Counted from the first letter of the stretch, positions 45,785 to 53,989 are shown. The stretch: DNA of 64,000 nt from UBA1858 sp965227695 (GCA_965227695.1 OZ245760.1:1860001-1924000), one strand, 5' to 3'. Program-made: numbers and translations. The notes: generated by a model from the letters alone, not told the origin.

Positions 45785-47309
45785 CTTCTTGTTCCTCTGG
45801 TTCATTGTTTGGTATTTCAACCGCAACAGTATTTCTAAGCGGATCGGCCATAATTTGTTTGTCTGTCTCTTTCGGATGCACACCGAATGCATGTTGTGCC
45901 TGCTTACGTGATTTAATGTTGGCATGAACTAATGCAATTTGTGCTTCAGCTTCTTTTTTCGGATCGATCCAGGGAATGGTTGGCCCTAACCACACAAAAT
46001 CATACAAGGTATCCAGATTAATATTGCGTGCATCAATGGCCCCTGAAAGTAACGCCATATCAATAAACTTTTTATAAATAGGCTCATAAAATGTTTGCAC
46101 TAATATGCATTGTTCGGCATGGTAGCCCTCAATGCTTTCTACCAGTTCCTGGCGTTGTGCCGAGTATGTGCCGTCATAACTTTTGGATATGCTTGAATGT
46201 GATGTGTTTGTACCGGCTGCCACCGCACGCATCATGGCTTTCCTATATGGTTCAAGCGCTGTGTTTGGTCGTTCAGATCCAATTGCCTTGACATCTTCAC
46301 CTGGTAACAAATCATCAAAAATCATGCCTGGTGCCATGCTCAACTGGCGCTTTCCACTTGGTGTATCAGGCAGGGCATTTGGCACACTGGATTCCTGGTG
46401 TTTGGTAATCACCGCAGTAAATGCTGCATTGACACGTGCCGCTATCCTTTCACTTTCTTCATATTCTTTGATGTCTTCCAGGCGACGCATCACGCCATGC
46501 AAAATAGTAATGCCACGCGCCTGGTGTAGTTTGCGCGTGAATTTTAAATGCATAATTTTTTCAGCAGATACAAACTTGGTATCAAAATTGCCGCGAGTAA
46601 AACCAAGCGCCATATCATTGGGGTGCTGCCGGTACATGTGATATCCCACCGGCTGCCGCCACTGGTTCATCTCAATGCCCTGAACAATGCGCCTTTGATT
46701 CAGTCCCAGGTTTTCTGCTCGCATGTATTCATGCGGGCAGAAGTCCGGCTCAATAAATTCGAGTGAATAAGGAATTTTTGAAGTGTGCGTTAATCCACGG
46801 TTCAAGCCTTCCAGGTGCTGCACAAATAATTCACCATCTCTGTACTTGGTACGAACAATAAGTTTTTGCAACTGAGTCCAGGAATATTGGCGTGAGGCAT
46901 CTGGCCTGCTATTGGTCCACTCTTTCCAGAGTGCTGCCAGGTGTTCATTGAAATCTTCAGCCAGTTCACCGTTTCTGAGCATTGCTGCCGGTTCAATATG
47001 CAAGCCTTTGCCGACAATACGTGATTCAAGTTCATCCAGGACACCAATACACAAATCATGATTTTCATCCAGCCAGCGTGCATAGTTTCTAAGGTGATCG
47101 GCTGTTTGATACATTGCATAATCAGCGGAGTGGCTTGATCCGCGCCTGGGATACTGGCCAGATGTTTTTGCCGCTTCATATAGTCGTGAAAATTCTTTGG
47201 ATCGCGAATTAGCCAGTTTCTTTTCAAGATTTGATTTTGCAATTTCAGCACGCAGCGCCGCCATTTGCGATTCACGCTGTAAATCCTCAACTGTTTTTTG
47301 CCTAGCCAT
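45753..47309 (-). CDS. portal protein (lambda gpB family)
   Basis: Forms the dodecameric DNA entry channel at one capsid vertex. The 518-residue protein begins MARQKTVEDLQRESQ and has family features NYARWLDENHDLCIGVLDEL, MHLKFTRKLHQARGITILHG, VMRRLEDIKEYEESERIAAR and LLPGEDVKAIGSERPNTALE. The ATG chosen overlaps the gpW-like stop by 8 nt. It precedes the protease-capsid fusion. Confidence 0.93.
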   Translation of the reverse strand: MARQKTVEDLQRESQMAALRAEIAKSNLEKKLANSRSKEFSRLYEAAKTSGQYPRRGSSHSADYAMYQTADHLRNYARWLDENHDLCIGVLDELESRIVGKGLHIEPAAMLRNGELAEDFNEHLAALWKEWTNSRPDASRQYSWTQLQKLIVRTKYRDGELFVQHLEGLNRGLTHTSKIPYSLEFIEPDFCPHEYMRAENLGLNQRRIVQGIEMNQWRQPVGYHMYRQHPNDMALGFTRGNFDTKFVSAEKIMHLKFTRKLHQARGITILHGVMRRLEDIKEYEESERIAARVNAAFTAVITKHQESSVPNALPDTPSGKRQLSMAPGMIFDDLLPGEDVKAIGSERPNTALEPYRKAMMRAVAAGTNTSHSSISKSYDGTYSAQRQELVESIEGYHAEQCILVQTFYEPIYKKFIDMALLSGAIDARNINLDTLYDFVWLGPTIPWIDPKKEAEAQIALVHANIKSRKQAQHAFGVHPKETDKQIMADPLRNTVAVEIPNNEPEEQEDDRSKTAATR

Positions 47310-47514
47310 CGAATGACGCCACAGAAGCAATGCCACGGTTAGGATAAGTCAACTGATTAACCATGCGCGTGTAATATTGGATTTGTTTTCTGACTTCGGG
47401 CAAGTCCTGGCGAGTCACACTGATATCACCGACAGAATAAGATTTGCTGCGTGCCAGCGCATCTTCAGCTGATTGCCAGAGTGTCAATTTTTGTTGTGCG
47501 GTTGCTAGATCCAT
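47302..47514 (-). CDS. head completion protein (gpW-like)
   Basis: A 70-residue connector that closes the portal after DNA packaging. The helix-strand-helix layout (ATAQQKLTLWQSAEDALARS; VGDISVTRQDLPEVRKQIQY) is typical of gpW. It lies between terminase and portal genes, as in lambda. Confidence 0.85.
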   Translation of the reverse strand: MDLATAQQKLTLWQSAEDALARSKSYSVGDISVTRQDLPEVRKQIQYYTRMVNQLTYPNRGIASVASFDG

Positions 47515-47602
47515 GGACAGGAATACTAGCCAAAATTAAAAGCCTTTTATTGACTTTTTGTTTTACCAGGTGTGGATGTGAATAGTAGTGGGATTCACAA
47601 TG

Positions 47603-49507
47603 TCATCTTTTAAAAAAGTTATCAGGGGCTTTAATAAATGAATTTTCAACAACTTGCGTGGCCTCTTGCTGCATTTTTTTCTGCTCTTGCACCTTCTCAA
47701 TTGGTTGCAATGCATGTACCTGCAAATTGATGGCTGCCGCCAGTGCATTGGCTTCACAATCAAGGTAATGATTGTCTGCACCTTTTTTCGACAGTATCCA
47801 TACCCGATGGCCGGATGGCTTCTGTACAACTTCTTCAGCCACAATCATGCGGGCATATTCTTCCGTGGTTTGCTCGTGCAAGTGGAATCCGTATTCTTCA
47901 CCATTGACTGTGGATCTGATGCGGTTATGAATCCAGGTTTTCATGTAGTCTGAATCCAGGTGATACAGGCGCACGCCATTTTTTATCGTCCGGCCCGAAT
48001 GCGTAATATCGATATCACGTGTTTTAATCGGTCGATCTTGCTGTGCATGACCTTTGGATGGAAACAGCAAACCATGCTGTGTGCGGCAGTATTGATATAC
48101 TTTCGTGGCCCTGTATCCAGAATCAATAAAGCCACGATTAATCGCCCGATCATTAAATAATTCCATTGCTGCCCTGGTGTGATGAATCCAGACATCATCA
48201 AAATCAGTATCCCCATCAATGAAACCATAACGAAGCAACCACGATTCCATCATGTAACCCCAGCCCCTGATCACATAATACAAACCATTTTGCTGCACAT
48301 CTGTGCCCATAGTAATAATTTGCACATCGTTAGGCAGCTCACCTGGGCGATAAGGTGCGCGACACTGCAACACACTTTCCCATTCCGGCGCATCACCAGA
48401 GACTTTGAATGTCTGGCCAAATTCAACATTAACCACACTTTGTATTTTTTCTGATGATTTGCTGCGATACGCCTGCACAATCAATTCTGCCGATTCACCA
48501 AATGACCGCCAGGGCGATGCCAGGCCATTCACCATATAACTGGCAGTGCTGGTATCAATGGGATGATCAATCCTTATGTGTTCACCATTCTCACCAAGTC
48601 TGTGTGGCAAATACTTCCCTTCCAGTTGCATCATAATTTTCTGCACTGGCTTGATTCCAGTACCACATTCAGGACAAACAATCTCCGCTTTATAGAATGC
48701 TTCTTTAGGTGTCGCCTTTTCTGGCCACCACAGCAATTCAAGCAAAGGAATAAAATATTCCTGACAATGAGGACACGGCCAGGCCCATTTCATCATAGTG
48801 CCCTGTTCAAACAAATCCATAATTGGACTGGCACCCTCAAGTGTTGGCGTAGAAAACACACCCAACTTTTTATTAGGAAAATTTTTCATCCTGGCACGCA
48901 CAATTTCAACCGGATCACCTTTGCCCTGCACGTCATTGCTCATGCGATCACGTTCATCCATTAAGACGAACCCACACGGAAATGCACTTAGCTCTGTTTC
49001 AGATCCGGCCCAGGCGAATGCAAAGCGCACCCCATTAATAAATTTCTCTGTGACTTTATCGGCATGACCTTTTTGCAGTCTTTTTGAAAGCGCTGGTGTA
49101 TATCTGAATAAATCTTTAAATCGATCATTTGACATAGAGCGCACATTTTTTTCAGTCGGCCCCACATACATGCCTGGATAAAACGGCCCATCTGTAAAAC
49201 GATGACCAACAATATTCAACAGCAATTCTGTTTTACCCATCTGGGATGCTGTGACACCAACAATAGTGTGATATCTGGAATCAGAAAAAGCACGCATGAT
49301 ATCGCGCATATAAGGCACACGGGATGTGCGCCAGCGCCCAGGTTCGGGATTACCAGAAGGTGGCAAAAATCGACATTGATCGGCCCACTCATCGGCAGTG
49401 CGACTAGGCGGCGGTTCGACTATCTCCGCGAGGGTTTGAAGTAGTTCGGACCACTGACTGTTCTCTAATAAATTCTGCGATGGTTTCTCTTGCACTACGG
49501 CACTCAT
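47603..49507 (-). CDS. terminase large subunit (GpA family)
   Basis: Packaging ATPase/nuclease of 634 residues. The N-terminal ATPase has a variant Walker A (GVTASQMGKTELLL) and a Walker B-like segment (GFVLMDERDRMSND). A zinc-ribbon-like CPHCQEY...CPECGTG pair sits near residues 243-280. The C-terminal nuclease domain includes TMGTDVQQNGLYYVIRGWG and FIDSGYRATKVYQYCR. It overlaps the small subunit gene by 104 nt, unusually long. The family typically packages cos-type genomes. Confidence 0.94.
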   Translation of the reverse strand: MSAVVQEKPSQNLLENSQWSELLQTLAEIVEPPPSRTADEWADQCRFLPPSGNPEPGRWRTSRVPYMRDIMRAFSDSRYHTIVGVTASQMGKTELLLNIVGHRFTDGPFYPGMYVGPTEKNVRSMSNDRFKDLFRYTPALSKRLQKGHADKVTEKFINGVRFAFAWAGSETELSAFPCGFVLMDERDRMSNDVQGKGDPVEIVRARMKNFPNKKLGVFSTPTLEGASPIMDLFEQGTMMKWAWPCPHCQEYFIPLLELLWWPEKATPKEAFYKAEIVCPECGTGIKPVQKIMMQLEGKYLPHRLGENGEHIRIDHPIDTSTASYMVNGLASPWRSFGESAELIVQAYRSKSSEKIQSVVNVEFGQTFKVSGDAPEWESVLQCRAPYRPGELPNDVQIITMGTDVQQNGLYYVIRGWGYMMESWLLRYGFIDGDTDFDDVWIHHTRAAMELFNDRAINRGFIDSGYRATKVYQYCRTQHGLLFPSKGHAQQDRPIKTRDIDITHSGRTIKNGVRLYHLDSDYMKTWIHNRIRSTVNGEEYGFHLHEQTTEEYARMIVAEEVVQKPSGHRVWILSKKGADNHYLDCEANALAAAINLQVHALQPIEKVQEQKKMQQEATQVVENSFIKAPDNFFKR

Positions 49508-49916
49508 TATTGATTTTCTCCTGGATTACATCAGCATCAGTCACACCTATAAGTTCGTTACAACAACGCTGGCCAATCGAATCAAACTGTGTTGCCACTA
49601 ATGATCCAAGCTCATTGATAAATGGTGCCACCAGGTTCTGATCAATCAACTCACCGCGCATTTGCGCCAGTTCAATTTTTCTGATCTCAACATTAGTTTG
49701 TTGCAGCTCTTGTTTTTCATTGAAGTGCTTAACTTGCGCATTCGCCACATTTTCCGCGCGCGTGATTCTCCAACGGATCACACTAGGTAAATCGAATTTC
49801 CCTCGCCCGAGTTTTGGCATTCCTTCTTTGACATAATCCGTCAGACGGCGTCTGGTGACGTCTAACACTTCACACAGTTCATTGGTTCCAACAATCCATT
49901 TGTCATCATCGGCCAT
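49404..49916 (-). CDS. terminase small subunit (Nu1-like)
   Basis: DNA-recognition subunit of 170 residues from the second ATG (MADDDKWIVGTNELCEVL). An N-terminal winged helix-turn-helix (LCEVLDVTRRRLTDYVKEGM) is followed by a long helical region (VANAQVKHFNEKQELQQTNV). Its 3' end lies far inside the large subunit gene in another frame, implying translational coupling. An upstream ATG adds eight residues. Confidence 0.88.
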   Translation of the reverse strand: MADDDKWIVGTNELCEVLDVTRRRLTDYVKEGMPKLGRGKFDLPSVIRWRITRAENVANAQVKHFNEKQELQQTNVEIRKIELAQMRGELIDQNLVAPFINELGSLVATQFDSIGQRCCNELIGVTDADVIQEKINNECRSARETIAEFIREQSVVRTTSNPRGDSRTAA

Positions 49917-49980
49917 ATTCGTAATACTTCTATTCTTCAAAAATGTGAATGTAAACCCCTGTTTTTAAAGACAAAATTTT

Positions 49981-50085
49981 TCAGAAAAAGCGGAAGCCAC
50001 GCCACCCGCATGGATCTGGCCAGGGAGTACCTTTTCTAAGCTGACTATTTATTACCTCAACCGCTTCGCTGTCTTGTTCAGTCAT
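49981..50085 (-). CDS. short paralogue MTEQD... (34 aa)
   Basis: Too short for routine calling. It reads MTEQDSEAVEVINSQ and ends after 34 codons. The first 12 residues closely match the 66-residue protein two genes upstream (MTEQDEKAVEIIQ). Its start overlaps the intervening gene's stop by 8 nt. It is probably a truncated duplicate; expression is unproven. Confidence 0.45.
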   Translation of the reverse strand: MTEQDSEAVEVINSQLRKGTPWPDPCGWRGFRFF

Positions 50086-50239
50086 TGATAGCTCTTTTAT
50101 AAATTTCCCACACCCATCCTGAAGGTTCTGGCACATATAATTTTATTTCTTTATGTTCCGTTCTTGACCGCAAAAGCATATCTATTTTTTGGTCTATTTC
50201 TTCAAAAGGCTCAATTGGGATATTATACTTTTCAGTCAT
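50078..50239 (-). CDS. small phage protein MTEKY... (53 aa)
   Basis: Unrecognised 53-residue acidic protein ending VWEIYKRAIND. The start region, including 12 bases upstream (GTGAGTGATGAT), is identical to that of the next gene upstream. This favours duplication of a translation-start cassette. A GTG start four codons earlier is equally open. Confidence 0.5.
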   Translation of the reverse strand: MTEKYNIPIEPFEEIDQKIDMLLRSRTEHKEIKLYVPEPSGWVWEIYKRAIND

Positions 50240-50243
50240 ATCA

Positions 50244-50444
50244 TCACTCACTATTATCCATTTCACCGAGAAGAATTTCAGCAAAACTCATAGTTTTCTC
50301 AACGCCCATTAATTCCTTTAGGCGCTGCCATACTTGTTCAGGTGTTTCTGGCTTAGGGTATATCTCCGGCGTATGTCCATGATTCCACCATCCACTAGCA
50401 TATTTCTGTATGATCTCCACCGCTTTCTCATCTTGTTCAGTCAT
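50244..50444 (-). CDS. small phage protein MTEQD... (66 aa)
   Basis: Unrecognised 66-residue protein (MTEQDEKAVEIIQKYASGWW; QVWQRLKELMGVEKTMSFAE). It is the longest of three tandem small genes sharing the MTE start. A GTG four codons upstream is possible, as both copies carry GTGAGTGATGATATGACTGA. Role unknown. Confidence 0.55.
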   Translation of the reverse strand: MTEQDEKAVEIIQKYASGWWNHGHTPEIYPKPETPEQVWQRLKELMGVEKTMSFAEILLGEMDNSE

Positions 50445-50462
50445 ATCATCACTCACTTTTCA

Positions 50463-50561
50463 TTACAATTGATCTATAAACCAGAATACGATTCTTATCA
50501 AAAAACAGCCGATGATATAACCCACAAAAAAACTTAGTATTATTATTCCTAAATCACTCAT
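50463..50561 (-). CDS. tiny membrane protein (32 aa)
   Basis: A 32-codon frame encoding one hydrophobic helix (LGIIILSFFVGYIIGCFLIR) with a short C-terminal tail. It is unrecognised. Being adjacent to a second tiny membrane frame, it could be a lysis or excision-control accessory; expression is unproven. Confidence 0.4.
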   Translation of the reverse strand: MSDLGIIILSFFVGYIIGCFLIRIVFWFIDQL

Positions 50562-50575
50562 ATCACTTCATCTTT

Positions 50576-50662
50576 TTATTTTATGTGCTCTAAAAACGCA
50601 CCGATTAGAATTAGCACTGGTACAACAGCCATATAGATTAAAAAAAGTTCAAAATCATTCAT
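50576..50662 (-). CDS. tiny membrane protein (28 aa)
   Basis: A 28-codon frame (MNDFELFLIYMAVVPVLILI...) with one hydrophobic helix, 14 nt before the neighbouring tiny membrane frame. No family is recognised. The two may be duplicated or cooperative membrane peptides. Confidence 0.35.
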   Translation of the reverse strand: MNDFELFLIYMAVVPVLILIGAFLEHIK

Positions 50663-50669
50663 ACTTTTA

Positions 50670-51110
50670 TCAACTTTCTTTTGCAAACAAATCTGCCAGC
50701 TTCTCTACAATCTGATTGTTGACAAATCCATGTTTTAACTTGAACTCCACACCAAACAAATGTTGTTTCTCAGGTGACAGTTTGACTTGACCAGATATCT
50801 TGCAATCCTTCAATTCAATCAGTTCATCTTTTTTAGTGCGTGGAATTGTCAGACTAAAATTACAACGCTTAAATAATGGCTTGACTGAAAAGTGTTGCAG
50901 TTCTATCACTGCCACATCACTGTCTTTATCGTATAAATATTTAAGCACATTATTGAATGCTTTAGCCTGGCTGAATAAGTGCGTGACTTGTGTCTGAGTC
51001 CACACACTATGAACGCTCATATTCACTGTAGAATAACGACCACGCTCACCATCATCATCTGGCCGCTTTGCAGAAAATTGATTAATAACAAAAGTTTCTT
51101 TTATTTCCAT
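50670..51110 (-). CDS. hypothetical phage protein (146 aa)
   Basis: Unrecognised 146-residue soluble protein. The middle section (DSDVAVIELQHFSVKPLFKR; FSLTIPRTKKDELIELKDCK; GQVKLSPEKQHLFGVEFKLK) looks like a beta-sandwich. It is placed among small genes between gpZ-like and terminase genes. No catalytic motif was seen. Confidence 0.6.
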   Translation of the reverse strand: MEIKETFVINQFSAKRPDDDGERGRYSTVNMSVHSVWTQTQVTHLFSQAKAFNNVLKYLYDKDSDVAVIELQHFSVKPLFKRCNFSLTIPRTKKDELIELKDCKISGQVKLSPEKQHLFGVEFKLKHGFVNNQIVEKLADLFAKES

Positions 51111-51134
51111 GACTATCTAACTTGGTTAATGTAG

Positions 51135-51156
51135 CCAGGGGCTACCGCTCCCCTGG
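51135..51156. other. 7-bp hairpin downstream of a small gene
   Basis: CCAGGGG-8-CCCCTGG forms a perfect 7-bp stem in a ~180-base gap without a long gene. No T-run follows on either strand, so it is not a typical intrinsic terminator. It may be an RNA processing site or a protein-binding site. Confidence 0.4.
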
Positions 51157-51163
51157 TGCTTGC

Positions 51164-51229
51164 CTACTTCTCGCATAGTGCGGCAACTAAAGTTTGTGAC
51201 CAACAATCAATATCAAGCATTTCTATCAT
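51164..51229 (-). CDS. in-frame downstream ORF after an amber stop
   Basis: A 21-codon frame (MIEMLDIDCWSQTLVAALCEK). It is in the same frame as the 69-residue gene upstream, and the frame is open for 42 codons between that gene's TAG and this stop. It could be a separate micro-gene, a remnant of a longer ancestral C-terminus, or a readthrough extension (the TAG is followed by CAA). Confidence 0.3.
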   Translation of the reverse strand: MIEMLDIDCWSQTLVAALCEK

Positions 51230-51292
51230 GTTGCGGTAGTCGGTCGCTTCTTCTCTCTCGGTTATGCACGAATTCAAAAAAATCAGGCTTTG

Positions 51293-51502
51293 CTAACGAA
51301 TGTGGCTAGTCCAGCCAGGCTCTTGTACCTCTATTAAATCTTCTTCCCACCAAGCTGTAATTTGCCTGCCATCACCTGCTTTATATACAACATAATAGTG
51401 ATTACCAGAATAAAGATACTTTGCTTTACCGATGATAACGCCACTTTCATTTGAGTACTTCAATTTTACTGACTGATCTAATTCAAATTTATAGTTTTCC
51501 AT
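51293..51502 (-). CDS. small beta-rich phage protein (69 aa)
   Basis: Unrecognised 69-residue protein. The pattern (LKYSNESGVIIGKAKYLYSG; HYYVVYKAGDGRQITAWWEE) suggests a small SH3/Tudor-like barrel. It ends at TAG. It follows gpZ-like by 4 nt, so it is in the same late transcript. Confidence 0.6.
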   Translation of the reverse strand: MENYKFELDQSVKLKYSNESGVIIGKAKYLYSGNHYYVVYKAGDGRQITAWWEEDLIEVQEPGWTSHIR

Positions 51503-51506
51503 AGCT

Positions 51507-52076
51507 TTATACCCTCAATTTAGCCAATCGTTTCCTTAGCTTTGTTTGAAATATATTTAAAAAATTGCGCCGCGCCAATGCGCCAGTCATGCGCCGGTTA
51601 AACTGATCTTCCAGTTGTGCTCTGACACTGATGCGCGGCAAGAATACTGGCAGTCTTTTTTTACCACGGCGCTTGAACACCAGCCCTTGCAATCTTCCAG
51701 ACTTCAGCTTGAATGCACCGACATATAGCCTGCCCCCTTTAGCCTTTAATCCACGCTTTGTTTGCGCGCCTGCAATCTGGCTGACTGATATGCCGCGATG
51801 ATAAACGCGCAGCAATGCAGATTTGTTATATCTGGATGCTTTGAAATACTGCACACGATCACCCTTGACCTCACCCCTGGCATTAAAGCGCTTTCTGATA
51901 TTCTTTTGTGGCAACCGCAAATCAGTGGCCACTTTCTTGATTGAATCCTTGCGCGCATCTCTGGCCACCTGGTTGACTGACTGAATCGTCACAGATGGCA
52001 ACACCCTTTTTTGTGTCGCATTCAGGTGGCGTGTCAGCTTTTTAAGATCGCCAGAAACATTGACAGATAAAGCCAT
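51507..52076 (-). CDS. tail completion protein (gpZ-like), displaced
   Basis: Very basic 189-residue protein of the minor tail protein Z type (SVTIQSVNQVARDARKDSIK; LPQKNIRKRFNAR; GRLYVGAFKLKSGRLQGLVF; RRNFLNIFQTKLRKRLAKLR). In lambda-like phages Z lies between FII and U; here those two are adjacent and Z is about 11 kb away, between lysis and terminase genes. The family assignment is good, the relocation is unusual. Confidence 0.82.
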   Translation of the reverse strand: MALSVNVSGDLKKLTRHLNATQKRVLPSVTIQSVNQVARDARKDSIKKVATDLRLPQKNIRKRFNARGEVKGDRVQYFKASRYNKSALLRVYHRGISVSQIAGAQTKRGLKAKGGRLYVGAFKLKSGRLQGLVFKRRGKKRLPVFLPRISVRAQLEDQFNRRMTGALARRNFLNIFQTKLRKRLAKLRV

Positions 52077-52085
52077 AATTTATAA

Positions 52086-52298
52086 TCAATCGTTACCTGA
52101 CAATAATTCAGCGTCACGATAGGCGGCATTATCTTCCAGCACCTGATCTTCAAGCTCTGTATTGATTTCACGGAATGAATTGATTGCAGTATTTAACTGT
52201 GTGGCATTCTTACCCTTGAGCACTTTGGTGCGCCTTAATGCCAGGGAAAACCGCAATATGTTATTCAACAGAAATTGTGCCATGGCTATTTTGTTCAT
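52086..52298 (-). CDS. hypothetical phage protein (70 aa)
   Basis: Unrecognised 70-residue protein, basic and helical N-terminally (FLLNNILRFSLALRRTKVLK) and acidic C-terminally. It sits between the lipoprotein and gpZ-like genes, 9 nt before the latter. It could be a small partner of either; no motif supports a choice. Confidence 0.5.
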   Translation of the reverse strand: MNKIAMAQFLLNNILRFSLALRRTKVLKGKNATQLNTAINSFREINTELEDQVLEDNAAYRDAELLSGND

Positions 52299-52350
52299 AA
52301 ATATATTCCTTGAATCTGGTAATTAATATTGGTCACAGATATAGCTGATG

Positions 52351-52791
52351 TTATTCAACTATCGCAGGCGGCGCATTCTCAAGTTCACGCAATACCGCAT
52401 CAATGGGCAAACTGTCAGAACAGGCTGCCGTGACGCTTAAACCCTCGATGCCACCAATCACATTGGCAATTTGAACAGCTGCATTTGCCATCTGGCAGGC
52501 ATCGCAATTATCCATGTTGTTTAAACATGTGCTTCTTGTTTGGCGCATCACCATGATGGCTTTATCAACAATCAATGTATCTTCAGGTTCAATGATGCAA
52601 AGCGCTGTTTTTACCGGATAACAATTCTGCAATTCATCCTGATAAGACATCAGCGCCTGGTTCCAGCCCAGCTCAAGGTTGGCAATTTGCCTGGCCTTGG
52701 TATCTGGATCAGTTGAACCACCCAACATCGATGCACATGCCTGTAGCATCACAAAAACAATTAAAATAATAATCAGTTTAAAAAACTTCAT
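52351..52791 (-). CDS. phage lipoprotein, spanin-like position
   Basis: Predicted lipoprotein of 146 residues with lipobox MLQAC near residue 19 and six further cysteines in the mature part (QNCYPVKTALCIIEPED; STCLNNMDNCDACQMANAAV). It directly follows the holin gene (1 nt), where outer-membrane spanins are often found. It is longer and more Cys-rich than typical o-spanins, so an envelope-exclusion lipoprotein is an alternative. Confidence 0.6.
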   Translation of the reverse strand: MKFFKLIIILIVFVMLQACASMLGGSTDPDTKARQIANLELGWNQALMSYQDELQNCYPVKTALCIIEPEDTLIVDKAIMVMRQTRSTCLNNMDNCDACQMANAAVQIANVIGGIEGLSVTAACSDSLPIDAVLRELENAPPAIVE

Positions 52792-52792
52792 T

Positions 52793-53098
52793 TCAAGCGC
52801 TCCTGTCTTTGACCAGTTGTTGTTTAACTTTCTGTGATAGTTGCTCTATGCGTTTATCTGTGTAATCACCGCCCGCACTATCTGTGAATTTTGCATAGGC
52901 TGAATGCATGGCATTGGCCAACGCCCCCGCAATCAAAATAAACAATTGCACCTGGCCAAAATCGGCCCAGTTGATTGATTGAATCGGATTATCGTCAGAC
53001 ACCATTGTGAAGACAGATTGCGAAATTTGAGACACCACATTGATAAAACCACTGACAATAAAATAAATAAAAATTGGTACGATCTTGACATCACTCAT
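52793..53098 (-). CDS. holin-like membrane protein
   Basis: A 101-residue protein from the ATG beginning MSDVKIVPIFIYFIV. Two transmembrane helices (residues ~6-28 and ~49-68) and a charged C-terminal tail fit a class II holin. It overlaps the endolysin gene by 8 nt, the classic holin-endolysin arrangement, though here endolysin comes first. Confidence 0.72.
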   Translation of the reverse strand: MSDVKIVPIFIYFIVSGFINVVSQISQSVFTMVSDDNPIQSINWADFGQVQLFILIAGALANAMHSAYAKFTDSAGGDYTDKRIEQLSQKVKQQLVKDRSA

Positions 53099-53567
53099 GA
53101 TTGCCTGCCTTTTGTATGGAAAGTGTAAAATCAAGCCACCAGGTGCGCACATCAAAACTGGGGCACGCTTTCAACCGGTTGTGCTTACTATCCAGGTCAC
53201 GATGTCCGGCAATGGCGGCTTTGGGGAATAATTCCTTGAGTCCATAGATCAAATCACCCAGGACCATCTTTTGTTCATCAGTGAAGTTATCTTCAGGTTT
53301 GCTATTTTGATCTATGCCACCAATCAAACAAATACCAATGCTTTTATCGTTATAGCGTATGGCATGAGCACCATTGTTAGTCATTGGCCTACCCTTCTGA
53401 ATAGTGCCATCTCGTGTAATCACAAAGTGATAGCCAATATCATTGAATCCCCTGTTAATGTGCCATCTGCGAATATCTTCAACATCAAAATTCTGATCTT
53501 CTTTTGTGGCACTGCAATGCACAACAATTAATTCAACACTATGCGGTTCCAGCCAGTAATCACTCAT
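53091..53567 (-). CDS. endolysin: N-acetylmuramoyl-L-alanine amidase
   Basis: Zinc amidase (Amidase_2/T7 lysozyme type) of 158 residues that cuts peptidoglycan between MurNAc and L-Ala at lysis. Zinc ligands are visible in IVVHCSAT, AGHRDL and KACPSFD (His, His, Cys), with the YHF motif in between. I prefer the second ATG, preceded by AAAGGTG at good spacing and 1 nt after the upstream stop, over an ATG seven codons earlier. No signal peptide is present, so export needs the holin. Confidence 0.93.
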   Translation of the reverse strand: MSDYWLEPHSVELIVVHCSATKEDQNFDVEDIRRWHINRGFNDIGYHFVITRDGTIQKGRPMTNNGAHAIRYNDKSIGICLIGGIDQNSKPEDNFTDEQKMVLGDLIYGLKELFPKAAIAGHRDLDSKHNRLKACPSFDVRTWWLDFTLSIQKAGNHE

Positions 53568-53568
53568 C

Positions 53569-53793
53569 TTAAGCACCTTTATTTTCATAATTAATCAAAC
53601 GCTTTTTAAGACGCTTGATTTCACGTGATTGATCAATCAGTTTATTTGCATAATCTTCCACTTCACGATCAAACATAGATTCAATATTGCCAGCATAAGT
53701 TTGCAAGACCGTATCAAATTCTTGTTGTTTATCCTGCAAGCCCTGAATGGCTCTGTGGAAGTTATACAGTTTTAATGCAATCTGCTTTTTCAT
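53569..53793 (-). CDS. coiled-coil phage protein (74 aa)
   Basis: A 74-residue charged helical protein (LYNFHRAIQGLQDKQQEFDT; EDYANKLIDQSREIKRLKKR), likely one long coiled coil. Without a membrane helix it is not an i-spanin by itself. It is the first intact gene of the lysis-packaging transcript. Confidence 0.6.
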   Translation of the reverse strand: MKKQIALKLYNFHRAIQGLQDKQQEFDTVLQTYAGNIESMFDREVEDYANKLIDQSREIKRLKKRLINYENKGA

Positions 53794-53967
53794 CTCTGGC
53801 CTTTATGTTTTCAACTGCTTCATCGTATGAGTCATACCATCGTTGCTTCCATCTTTTGGTATGCCCTTCATGAAAATCAGGTGCCACTCTTGGTCGGTTA
53901 AAAAGTGCATAGGCGTAATATCCCTGCACTTCAGGTGATGCCCCAGGTGGTATAACTTTTTTTTCAT
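53762..53967 (-). pseudogene. small gene split at an A8 run after its ATG
   Basis: An ATG is followed at once by eight A (53957-53964 on the plus strand). In the ATG frame the peptide is unlike a real protein. One extra A would give a 68-residue product continuing KVIPPGASPEVQGYY, FNRPRVAPDFHEG and WKQRWYDSYDEAVENIKAR, which looks genuine. Either a frameshift mutation, an assembly indel, slippage-controlled expression, or an internal GTG start explains this. It overlaps the next gene by 32 nt. Confidence 0.5.
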
Positions 53968-53989
53968 AAAATATATTTTTTTAACTACA

